NCBI RefSeq assembly: GCF_030687535.1
Contig: NZ_CP117437.1
Span: 3,121,501 to 3,185,500 of the forward strand
Length of the DNA: 64,000 bases
Origin: Pseudomonas sp. FP2335
Lineage (GTDB): Bacteria > Pseudomonadota > Gammaproteobacteria > Pseudomonadales > Pseudomonadaceae
Direction of reading: 5' to 3'
Position numbers and translations under genes: made by a program. Under the pieces are notes generated by a model. The model saw only the letters and a program-made list of their open reading frames with translations. It made no database searches and was not told the DNA's origin. Position 1 is the first letter of the stretch. Every line of letters starts with the position of its first letter. Positions 33,610-40,904 of the stretch are shown here, piece by piece.

Positions 33610-34047
33610 ATGCCTACAGAAAACAAAACCATCGGCCAGCAGCGCCTGGACCGGATCATCGCTGCGAACGAATTCCTCAGGGTGATCGCTAACTGCGGCC
33701 GGTGCTTCTTTCGTAACAAGGGGGCCCGGCACGATGCATACCTCGCTCTCAACGGACGGCGCAATATCGTCTGGCTGTTCGATGACTACACAGGGGCGCG
33801 CATCAACGTTATGCGGGAAGGTCCGTGGGAGGGCTTCTCGCACGGCGGCACGCTGAAGAGCCTGGTCGGATCTATCGGTTCGTTCGTACTCAACGGGAAG
33901 ATGATGCGCTACGGGTATTTCCAACCGCTGATGGATAACGGCTTCGAGAATCCATGGGGCTATGGCGACGACATCTTGATCGTCCGCGATGAAGGCGTGC
34001 GCCTGGGCTTGATCCGCAAGCCGGATGAGCAAAAGGAGGCAGCATGA
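33610..34047 (+). CDS. Phage protein of unknown function
   Basis: 145 residues. Soluble, mixed alpha/beta, with a distinctive FVLNGKMMRYGYFQPLMDN segment. No family recognised. Its stop overlaps the start of the truncated DUF4406 gene (ATGA). Confidence 0.6.
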   Translation: MPTENKTIGQQRLDRIIAANEFLRVIANCGRCFFRNKGARHDAYLALNGRRNIVWLFDDYTGARINVMREGPWEGFSHGGTLKSLVGSIGSFVLNGKMMRYGYFQPLMDNGFENPWGYGDDILIVRDEGVRLGLIRKPDEQKEAA

Positions 34048-34145
34048 AGCGCATATACCTCAGTGACCCCATGACCGGCCTGCCCGGCCTAAACTTTTCC
34101 GCCTTACACGCAATGAACATCTGCATGCACGCGGGCAGCCCTTAG
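34044..34145 (+). pseudogene. Truncated DUF4406 gene
   Basis: Opens MKRIYLSDPMTGLPGLNFSA, the recognisable start of DUF4406 (normally a roughly 100-residue nucleoside-phosphate-binding-like protein), but ends after 33 codons. The lost part coincides with the inserted minus-strand gene that starts at the overlapping stop codon. So the insertion probably destroyed it. Confidence 0.65.
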
Positions 34146-34366
34146 TCCGAACTGATCTCAATATCTTCTGGAAAGATAAGCTTTACATACCAGCCGTGCC
34201 CGGCCGTAAGAGCAGATATTGGAGCAAGTAAAAGTGCTGCCAGTAACATGGCTCTCTTCAACCCGCCGATGCTGCTGACCATCACCCAGCAGATAAGCCA
34301 TAGATGAAGAAGACTCGCACCACACGCAAGAAAGATAAACCCGAAGGCCTGAAACGAGCTAGACAT
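34142..34366 (-). CDS. Small two-span membrane protein, reversed cargo gene
   Basis: 74 residues from ATG 34366, which has a strong GAGGA site; an upstream start is possible. Two membrane segments (about 6-27 and 34-52), short polar ends. Third reversed membrane gene in this operon. Function unknown. Confidence 0.6.
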   Translation of the reverse strand: MSSSFQAFGFIFLACGASLLHLWLICWVMVSSIGGLKRAMLLAALLLAPISALTAGHGWYVKLIFPEDIEISSD

Positions 34367-34473
34367 CCGTGTTCCTCGCTTCGTTAAAAACCGAATCATA
34401 GCGCGTCCGAAGCGCTACCTGACAGTAACCCTCCCCCTTCAAAGCCAGCCGCTATAGCGGCAAGGACGAAGTC

Positions 34474-34920
34474 ATGCCTGAAGAAACTCAAAAAGCCGGG
34501 CCGGATCACTTCCGCTACATCGACACCATCGGCCCGGATGGTCTTGAGGTTCACTGCATCACCTACCACGTGATCGGCGAAACCGCGCAGTGCTACTACA
34601 TCGGCGACACCTACACCTGCGACCTGATCAAGGGCCCGCAATACAGCTGGACCGTTGATGCAGTGAAAAAGCGCCGCAAGCGCGTACTGAAAGACGGCGG
34701 CAGCTGGGGTAAGCGCTTCGCCTATACCGACAAGGCGCTGGCACTTCGCTCCTACAAGGCCCGCAAGTCCTGGCAGTTGCGACACGCCCAGCTGTCGATG
34801 GAGCGCGCTCAGGCAGCTATCGGATATTTCGGTGACACCCAAGTCGAAAGCGCAATACCCGACGCAGCCGTGACCATCCCGAACGAATACATCCAGAGCA
34901 TGAACTGGGAGGGCTATTGA
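34474..34920 (+). CDS. Phage protein of unknown function
   Basis: 148 residues. Beta-rich first half with paired Cys (TYHVIGETAQCYYIGDTYTC), helical basic second half (VDAVKKRRKRVLKDGG, KARKSWQLRHAQL). No family recognised. A perfect GCCGCTATAGCGGC palindrome lies 12 bases upstream of the ATG. Confidence 0.6.
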   Translation: MPEETQKAGPDHFRYIDTIGPDGLEVHCITYHVIGETAQCYYIGDTYTCDLIKGPQYSWTVDAVKKRRKRVLKDGGSWGKRFAYTDKALALRSYKARKSWQLRHAQLSMERAQAAIGYFGDTQVESAIPDAAVTIPNEYIQSMNWEGY

Positions 34921-35594
34921 TGACCATCTCACCGCAACCGAAAGAACGTCCCATCCTGTTCTCGGCGCCGATGGTGCGCGCCATCCTGGAAGGCCGGAAG
35001 ACGGTCACGCGGCGCGCAGTGAAAGGCTTCCAAATCCCAACCGAGGACACCGCCATTCCGGTTGGCGATCGTCAGCGCTGGAGCGCAATTGGCCAGCGAG
35101 ACCCGCGCTATGGCTTCTGCGTATTTGGATCGACCGAAGCTGAGTGCGCCAAGGAGCTTGAAGAATACGCACCTTGTCCGTATGGCAAGCCCGGCGACCG
35201 GCTGTGGGTGCGCGAAGCCTGGGCGGAGATCAGCGTGGCCCAGGCTCCTGGCGAAAGCTGGGTTGTCTACCGCGAGTGCGACAACCGCACCGACTACGGC
35301 GGCCCATGGAAGCCCAGCATCCACATGCGCCGCCGTGACAGCCGCATCCTGCTGGAGATCACCGACGTGCGCGTCGAGCGGTTGCAGGACATCAGCGAAG
35401 AGCAAGCCAAGGCCGAGGGCGTAAGGCTCTACACCGATCACGCGGAACTGGGTGATTGGTGGCACGTCGAGGGGATCGAGACATACAGCGCTGATCCGCG
35501 CAAATCGTTCGAACTGCTCTGGTCATCCGTCGGCGGCGACTGGCAAGCCAACCCGTGGGTATGGGTGGTCGAGTTCAAGCGGGTGACGCCATGA
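34920..35594 (+). CDS. ASCH-like phage protein
   Basis: 224 residues from ATG 34920 (overlapping the previous TGA). Opens RPILFSAPMVRAILEGRKTV followed by TRR, and contains GDRLWVREAW and EITDVRVERLQDISEEQAKA, a pattern characteristic of the ASCH-related phage family (RNA or nucleotide binding suspected). It ends WVWVVEFKRV, also typical. Confidence 0.75.
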   Translation: MTISPQPKERPILFSAPMVRAILEGRKTVTRRAVKGFQIPTEDTAIPVGDRQRWSAIGQRDPRYGFCVFGSTEAECAKELEEYAPCPYGKPGDRLWVREAWAEISVAQAPGESWVVYRECDNRTDYGGPWKPSIHMRRRDSRILLEITDVRVERLQDISEEQAKAEGVRLYTDHAELGDWWHVEGIETYSADPRKSFELLWSSVGGDWQANPWVWVVEFKRVTP

Positions 35595-35647
35595 TCGCCA
35601 CCCTCTGGTTCGCCTACGTGTTCATCTACAAGGGGCCAAGGCCATGA
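35591..35647 (+). CDS. 18-residue coupled peptide (uncertain)
   Basis: MIATLWFAYVFIYKGPRP, starting in the stop of the ASCH-like gene and ending in the start of the next (ATGA at both ends). A similar DNA segment recurs in the remnant at 39.13 kb. The tight coupling suggests it is translated, perhaps only to carry ribosomes to the next gene. Confidence 0.4.
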   Translation: MIATLWFAYVFIYKGPRP

Positions 35648-35832
35648 TCCCGCGAGACGGATTCATTCGGCGAAAATTCGAGGCAGCCATGATCCGACTG
35701 GCTATCGCAATCCTCATGGGCCGGAATGTTCAACGCTCCCTTGTCTTGTCGCGCAGTGACAACAACCACATGTGGAGCATGGCCGAAAAGCTTGACGCTA
35801 TCGCAACACGCATCAGCAAAAACTACCCCTAA
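35644..35832 (+). CDS. Small phage protein
   Basis: 62 residues, helical (IRRKFEAAMIRLAIAILMGR, MAEKLDAIATRI). The ATG overlaps the preceding stop. No family recognised. Confidence 0.5.
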   Translation: MIPRDGFIRRKFEAAMIRLAIAILMGRNVQRSLVLSRSDNNHMWSMAEKLDAIATRISKNYP

Positions 35833-35879
35833 CCCATTCCCCTACGTGCCAGCCGGTGAACGGCGGGCAAGGACATCCC

Positions 35880-36101
35880 ATGTTCGCAATAAAGCTCACC
35901 CTGATCCTCGCGGGCTTCATCCTGTATCTGTTCGGCACGGTCGTTGGCTTTGTAGTAGGCATTCCCGCACTACTGAGTTCAGGCGAAACGCAAGACATCA
36001 TCACGGCCTTCGGTGGCTTCATAACCTGGCTGCTGATCAGCTTCGGTTTCATCATCCACATCATCAAGACAGCGCGGCCCACCACGGGCGGCGGGAGGTA
36101 G
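35880..36101 (+). CDS. Small inner-membrane protein
   Basis: 73 residues from ATG 35880, with AAGGA ahead. Two membrane segments (about 5-29 and 43-62). No family recognised. It lies just upstream of the DUF4224 and integrase genes. Confidence 0.6.
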   Translation: MFAIKLTLILAGFILYLFGTVVGFVVGIPALLSSGETQDIITAFGGFITWLLISFGFIIHIIKTARPTTGGGR

Positions 36102-36103
36102 GT

Positions 36104-36319
36104 ATGGACGGAATTCACTTCCTGTCGCACGAAGACGTTTGCGAACTCACAGGTGCCAAGACAAAGGCAGGACAGATTCTGGTCCTGTCCCGCAATGGCA
36201 TCCGCCACACTATCAAGCGAAATGGCTGGCCCTGCGTTATCTCGGCATCGTTGCTGGCCGGAAAGAAAGATCGGCAACCCGAAAAGACCGAATGGCAACC
36301 ACGGATGGGAATTCAGTAA
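36104..36319 (+). CDS. DUF4224 protein, excisionase-like
   Basis: 71 residues, GGGAGG site. FLSHEDVCELTGAKTKAGQI followed by LVLSRNGIRHTIKRNGWP is the DUF4224 pattern: a small winged-helix-like domain found next to tyrosine integrases. A role in directing excision or integrase activity is likely. The stop is directly followed by the integrase ATG. Confidence 0.8.
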   Translation: MDGIHFLSHEDVCELTGAKTKAGQILVLSRNGIRHTIKRNGWPCVISASLLAGKKDRQPEKTEWQPRMGIQ

Positions 36320-37354
36320 ATGGCGCGACGGCCCACCAACCCCGGCAGCATCCCCCGGCTGCGCAAGCGCCTGCGATCCGGGGGAAGGGTTTATTACTAC
36401 TACGATGCAGGCGATAAGCCCAGGAAGGAAATCGCCCTTGGCTCCGACTATGGTGCCGCGATAGTTGAGTATGCGCGCCTCGAAAAGAGCCGGGCAGCGA
36501 ATGCGCTGGTCGCCGCGGCGCTGACCTTCGAGTACGTCGCAAACAAGTACGTGGAAGAGGTGGTGCCTACGAAGTCGCCGGCCACACAGAAGGACAACGC
36601 GCGAGAGTTGAAGCAGCTCCTGATCTTTTTCAACGACCCGCCAGGTCCATTGGAGGCAATCGAACCAAAGCACGTGGTTCAGTACCTGCGCTATCGCTCA
36701 AAAACCGCGAAGGTACGCGCCAATCGGGAAAAGGCTCTGCTCAGTGCGATCTGGAACTTCGCCCGCCAGAGCGGCTACACGTCGCTCGCCAACCCATGCG
36801 CGGGCATCAAGGGGAACAAGGAGACCGGCCGGGACACCTACGTCGAGGACGAAATGCTAGCGGCTGTATACCTGCACGCCGATCAACCGCTCAAAGACGC
36901 ATTGGATCTGTTCTACCTCACCGCCCAACGCATTGGCGACACCCTGAAGATGGATGAGCGCCACTTGCTGGATGATCAACTGCTGATCACGCAGGGGAAG
37001 ACCAGCATGAAACGACGAATCGAGGTTGTTGGGGAGCTGAAGGTCGTGATCGACCGCATACTGGAAAGGAAGAAGGGGCACAAGATTCGATCAACCAGGC
37101 TCGTTGTAATGGACAACGGCCAGCCGATGACAGCAAGCATGCTGAGGGGGAGATTTGACGCGGCCAGGATGAAGGCCGGGATTGAAAAGTCTGCGTTTCA
37201 GATGCGCGACCTTCGCGCTAAAGCTGCCACGGACAAAGAGGAATCGACAGGTAGCATTCGTGACGCTCGGGACCAATTGGGCCACACGACCGTCGGGATG
37301 ACAGAGCAGTACATTCGGCGTCGCAAGGGCCTGAAAGTGCTCCCAACCAAGTGA
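36320..37354 (+). CDS. int: Tyrosine integrase
   Basis: 344 residues. N-terminal arm-binding (about 1-60) and SAM-like core-binding domains, then the catalytic domain: Arg in TAQRIGDT (about 210), Lys in QGKTSMKRR (about 231), RDLR (about 296; the usual His is replaced by Arg), His in QLGHTT (about 318) and Tyr in EQYIRRR (about 332). It inserts the phage into the 3' half of tRNA-Leu(TAA) lying 120 bases downstream. Confidence 0.92.
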   Translation: MARRPTNPGSIPRLRKRLRSGGRVYYYYDAGDKPRKEIALGSDYGAAIVEYARLEKSRAANALVAAALTFEYVANKYVEEVVPTKSPATQKDNARELKQLLIFFNDPPGPLEAIEPKHVVQYLRYRSKTAKVRANREKALLSAIWNFARQSGYTSLANPCAGIKGNKETGRDTYVEDEMLAAVYLHADQPLKDALDLFYLTAQRIGDTLKMDERHLLDDQLLITQGKTSMKRRIEVVGELKVVIDRILERKKGHKIRSTRLVVMDNGQPMTASMLRGRFDAARMKAGIEKSAFQMRDLRAKAATDKEESTGSIRDARDQLGHTTVGMTEQYIRRRKGLKVLPTK

Positions 37355-37362
37355 AAATCCGT

Positions 37363-37429
37363 TCCGCAATAAAAATGGCTCCCTTGAAAACAAAGGGCTA
37401 CAAGCGAGCCATTGCAGAACTATTGCGGA
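37363..37429. repeat. Nested inverted repeats between integrase and attachment site
   Basis: Outer arms TCCGCAATA/TATTGCGGA, middle arms ATGGCTC/GAGCCAT and inner CCCTT/AAGGG. Could be integrase arm-type sites or an RNA terminator stem, or both. The rest of the 450-base space to 37,804 holds only the tRNA remnant and no gene that I can see. Confidence 0.55.
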
Positions 37430-37472
37430 CCGGAAATAGCCATAAGCTATTGATTTAAAGCACTTTATGGCC

Positions 37473-37530
37473 GGACTTAAAATCCCCCGCTCGTAAGGGC
37501 GTCCCGGTTCGATTCCGGGTTCGGGCACCA
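37473..37530 (+). other. attR: 3' half of tRNA-Leu(TAA)
   Basis: From the anticodon loop (GGACTTAAAATCC, anticodon TAA) through a long variable arm, T-arm CCCGG-TTCGATT-CCGGG and acceptor TTCGGGC with ACCA. The 5' half is absent: upstream sequence (TATGGCC) does not complete the anticodon stem, so phage DNA begins here. The restored complete tRNA should be at the left end outside the window. Confidence 0.8.
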
Positions 37531-37804
37531 TATATATCAAGGGCTTGCATGAGATACTTCATGCAGGCCCTTAGTGTTTCTGTTGCGCAATTTCTTAAGC
37601 TGCTCCGCAATTCCCCTTCCCCGGCGTCCCGAGCTTTCTGCCAACCGCCGGCGCGAATCGCTGCCTGATCGGCTGGATGCTGGCGGCACTGGTCTGTTCA
37701 CACGCCCTCCTTGAAGATTCTCAAAACGCGCACGCCGGGCTATTGAGGCACCGTCTAGCGTCGGGCACACTTGCGTGGACTCATCGCCAAAAAAGGAATT
37801 TACG

Positions 37805-38059
37805 ATGCCGTTTTCATCAGATGAAAGGACCGCTTTGCTCGCGCTCAAAGGCGTAGGACCAACCGTCATTACACGGCTTGAGCAAATGGGTATCGAATCG
37901 CTCGCAGAACTCCGAAAATCAGATGTTGGTGACATCCTGGCTCAAGCATCAGCGGCATTAGGCTCGACCTGCTGGAAGAACAGCCCTCAAGCCAGAGCGG
38001 CCATCACCGCTGCAGTGGCGCTCGCGAGGCGCTCTGCAGAGCAAATCCCGGCCAGGTAG
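37805..38059 (+). CDS. Helix-hairpin-helix protein
   Basis: 84 residues from ATG 37805, AAGGA site. A single HhH motif (LLALKGVGPTVITRLEQMGI) at about 12-32, followed by SLAELRKSDVGDILAQASAA. Resembles small Cdd1/mitomycin-resistance-type proteins that bind DNA non-specifically. First host-side gene after attR. Confidence 0.65.
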   Translation: MPFSSDERTALLALKGVGPTVITRLEQMGIESLAELRKSDVGDILAQASAALGSTCWKNSPQARAAITAAVALARRSAEQIPAR

Positions 38060-38100
38060 GTTCGTTCGATTGTCTCCCAGTCGGGTTGCTTGAATGGTCG
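38054..38100 (-). pseudogene. Remnant of a phage gene
   Basis: On the minus strand the frame reads KQPDWETIERTYLAGI with no start, the same motif as the broken gene at 8081-8125. About 24 of 26 bases are shared (CCAGTCGGGTTGCTTG on the plus strand). It lies between and overlaps the ends of two plus-strand genes. Confidence 0.45.
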
Positions 38101-38180
38101 AGCACGTGAACTACCCCACTCTGATTGAATCCATTACAGCAATGGAAACTCAGACAACTGCAATCACGGAAGAACCGCCT

Positions 38181-38981
38181 TTGAAACTTCGTCTTTCAGT
38201 CCTCCTTTTCAGCATCGCTCTGTGTGCTGAGGTGCAGGCTGTGCCAAGCCCCGAAACCGAAGCTGTCTTTGAACACGCAATGCTGTTAGGTGATGCCATA
38301 CAACAACGAGCCGATCAGCTGGTTGAAAGAGAACAGCAGGGAAAAATTGACAAGGGCACACTGAGCCAGTCAATACAGGAGGCAACCAAAGGGCTTGAGA
38401 CTTATGAGGACGAGCTGCGTAAAGCTAGCGCCGGAGGGCACGGTGTAGCGACTTTCATGTTGGCGAATATGCAAGAGGTTAAAGCGGCAACCTTTTTAAG
38501 TGGCTATAAGGCTATGCATGTAGAGGCTTGCGCGCTTTACCAGAACGCCGCGGATCAAGGCTTGGTTGCCGGAGCGATAATGGTGTTGCGCGACTGTGAC
38601 GAGGCATTCCTGCGATTCAAGTTCGATGACCCCGAGTCTCTTCGCAAGTATACCCAGCTAGCCAGTGCTCTAGAGCAGCCGGATCTGTACGCTGGCCATT
38701 ATCCACTGCCGGCAGTACGCTCGTACTGCTTCAAAGATTCACTGAAAGCCGAAGCCAATCGCGAACTACCGTTGACCACTATGAGGGACTTCCTCAAGCC
38801 GGTTTCTCTGAGCCTGGAACAGTTTCGCGCCGACGGGTATTACCTGTTAGCGCTCAAGGGCGATTTCGCGAACCCGAAAGTTCAGGCCTATTTCAAGCAG
38901 TCGCAGACGATAGCACCTGACTGCCTAGACCCTTCCAATCTCAAGGCACTGTTCAAAAATAGAGAGGGGAAAAACCACTGA
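38181..38981 (+). CDS. Exported protein of unknown function
   Basis: 266 residues if the TTG at 38181 is used: this has GGAAG ahead and yields an ideal signal peptide (LKLRLSVLLFSIALCAEVQA, cleavage after AQA-like VQA). In-frame ATGs at 38142 and 38094 would add 13 or 29 residues. The mature part is helical with scattered Cys and a GHGVATFMLANMQEVKAATF, ACALYQNAADQG pattern, suggesting Sel1-like repeats. Function unknown. Confidence 0.6.
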   Translation: MKLRLSVLLFSIALCAEVQAVPSPETEAVFEHAMLLGDAIQQRADQLVEREQQGKIDKGTLSQSIQEATKGLETYEDELRKASAGGHGVATFMLANMQEVKAATFLSGYKAMHVEACALYQNAADQGLVAGAIMVLRDCDEAFLRFKFDDPESLRKYTQLASALEQPDLYAGHYPLPAVRSYCFKDSLKAEANRELPLTTMRDFLKPVSLSLEQFRADGYYLLALKGDFANPKVQAYFKQSQTIAPDCLDPSNLKALFKNREGKNH

Positions 38982-38989
38982 CGTTAGCC

Positions 38990-39190
38990 CTCTTTCAACA
39001 CGATTTGGCACATTAGAAAACGTGGCGCTGATAAACGTAGCGGCCGGCAGCGACTACAACACCCTGGCGTACCACTTCCACCGCACCGAGCCAGGCGGTG
39101 ATGGACGGGCTCGGCCAGTGGGTGAAACCATGATAGCCCCCCCTCTGGTTCGCCTGAGTGTCTATCTACAAGGTGGTGAACTGACTCACG
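38990..39190 (+). other. Prophage remnant with copy D of the inverted repeat
   Basis: 38999-39030 matches the 8917-8948 copy of the dispersed repeat almost base for base but has lost its outer arm. 39124-39170 matches the start of the prophage peptide at 35588 (shared CTCTGGTTCGCCT and ATCTACAAGG). A 64-codon frame at 39022-39216 runs across it but is probably debris. So pieces from both ends of a related prophage lie side by side here. Confidence 0.55.
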
Positions 39191-39239
39191 AAGTCTTTGG
39201 GGTCCTCGTGTGGTAACAACCGGTTATTCACCGGCCCGT

Positions 39240-40904
39240 TCAGCGCACCTCCTGGTGAGTGAGCAAGAAACGATCGAGCACATTTTTAGTGATCATCACG
39301 GTGTAAGTGTCAGCTTGTATGAGCCCATGTACCCATTCGCACGTGGCGGCGGTAAAGACCTCACCTCGGCCTTTGTGGAAGTGCACCACCATACCGGCCC
39401 CACGGCTGTGTAAAGCGATGCTGGCGTCACTAAGGTCAGGCGCCAGGATGGAAGCCCGAAACCGGGCATCGCCATCGCCGAGCATGAATGAATAGGCATC
39501 TTCGCTGCGGCCATGCTCGGCATTGGTCGCCCAGCCCATTGCGAGGATTTGCAATCGGCAAGGCGCACCGTCTGTGCCGAGCGGTTCTGGGAGGCCATCG
39601 ACGAACGTGTACTCGAGGCCATCGACTTCATAGCCAAAGATGTTGGCTTCGTCTCCGAACATGTCCGCGTAGCCGAGGCCTGTTCCCATAAACGCCCAGT
39701 GCTGAGGCCTGAAGACCGTGTATCCGCGCGGGTTGCGCGGTGCCATTGCGCCAAAGCTAGCGTATATCCCACGCAGAGCATTCACCCCGAACGTCGATGC
39801 TCCGGGGTGATTGACCCTCGGATCTTCCCAGGCCCCCGTTAGCCGATGAGGCTCGGTAGCCGCCACAGGATCGAGTGCACCGGCATCGTACTTGTAGGCC
39901 ACCTGCCGCCGGCCCTCCTCCTCCAGGCGAATCTGCCACATGAAATTGCCGGCGAAGCGCGCGACCTTGCCGCCCTCCTCGACAAAGGCGTCGACGTGGT
40001 CGCGCATTTCTCGCGTCCAGTACTCGTCGTGCCCGGCAAAGACGGCGCAGGCGTAGCCCTCCAGCGCGTGCGGGTCGTGATGCAAATCGTCCTGGGTCAG
40101 GATATGGACCCTATACCCCTGCTGTTCGGCCCAGACCACAAAAGGCCTCTCGAACGAAGCCCAACCCGCCAAGGCGTAGTACTTGGCATAGCCGTTAAGA
40201 GCGGCCCATTCGATGAACTCATAACGCGCCGGGCCTGGCTTGCGGGGCCGGGTCGTGTTGATGCAACGGGGCGCACCCTCCGGCAGCCAGACCTGCCCGC
40301 GCGCCCAGGGCCGTTGTGCCGAGAGTAACGGTGAGCGGCCACGCGGCGTGCCGGGGTGGAGGCCAAAGTAATGATTGGCACCGCCCCAGTCGTTATAAGC
40401 GGCCCAGGTCGATGTGGCTGCAACGAGCACCAAGGCATCGGCGCGCTTGAGCACCGCCTTGACGATAAACAGATGATGCCCCAGCACGCTGTCAGCGCCA
40501 TCCCGTACTTCGACCATATAGCCACCCGGCTCGGCCTCCACCGGGATTGTCCATCGCATGAAGACTGGCCACTGGCAGCCATGCTCATAGGCACGTTCGG
40601 GTATGGGGTGGAAGCAAGCATCCAGGCTGTCGGTGGTATGCACCGTACAGGTGTCGGCTCCATCACGATAAATCCGCAGTCTCACTTGCGCGCAGTTCGA
40701 CGACAGATACAGGCAAACCGTATCACCCGGGCTGTAGGCACGGCGGTCCGAGTAGCACCAAGCGGCAGCCGGGCCCGACTCGCAAGGCACTTCCACCCAG
40801 GTCTCGCGTGCGGCCTGACGTGGGCCCGAAGCCTGGCTGACGGTCACGTTGGCGCCCGGGCGTTCACCTCGTGCAGCGGCGTTTTGCGGGGCGGCTGAAT
40901 TCAT
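39240..40904 (-). CDS. N,N-dimethylformamidase beta-subunit-like enzyme
   Basis: 554 residues. An N-terminal beta-sandwich-like domain (about 30-170) precedes the DMFase large-subunit domain with conserved VFAGHDEYWTREMRDHVDAF and VARFAGNFMWQIRLE segments. The family holds a mononuclear iron and hydrolyses C-N bonds of small amides. No separate small subunit gene is seen nearby. It overlaps the MHS transporter gene (ATGA), suggesting uptake and breakdown of the same compound. The true substrate is unknown. Confidence 0.75.
   Translation of the reverse strand: MNSAAPQNAAARGERPGANVTVSQASGPRQAARETWVEVPCESGPAAAWCYSDRRAYSPGDTVCLYLSSNCAQVRLRIYRDGADTCTVHTTDSLDACFHPIPERAYEHGCQWPVFMRWTIPVEAEPGGYMVEVRDGADSVLGHHLFIVKAVLKRADALVLVAATSTWAAYNDWGGANHYFGLHPGTPRGRSPLLSAQRPWARGQVWLPEGAPRCINTTRPRKPGPARYEFIEWAALNGYAKYYALAGWASFERPFVVWAEQQGYRVHILTQDDLHHDPHALEGYACAVFAGHDEYWTREMRDHVDAFVEEGGKVARFAGNFMWQIRLEEEGRRQVAYKYDAGALDPVAATEPHRLTGAWEDPRVNHPGASTFGVNALRGIYASFGAMAPRNPRGYTVFRPQHWAFMGTGLGYADMFGDEANIFGYEVDGLEYTFVDGLPEPLGTDGAPCRLQILAMGWATNAEHGRSEDAYSFMLGDGDARFRASILAPDLSDASIALHSRGAGMVVHFHKGRGEVFTAATCEWVHGLIQADTYTVMITKNVLDRFLLTHQEVR

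Noticed and set aside
37091..37540. 150-codon minus-strand frame containing GIEPGRPYERG
   Set aside because: It runs over the tRNA-Leu fragment and antisense to the integrase. The PGIEPG-type peptide is the well-known translation artefact of a tRNA T-arm.
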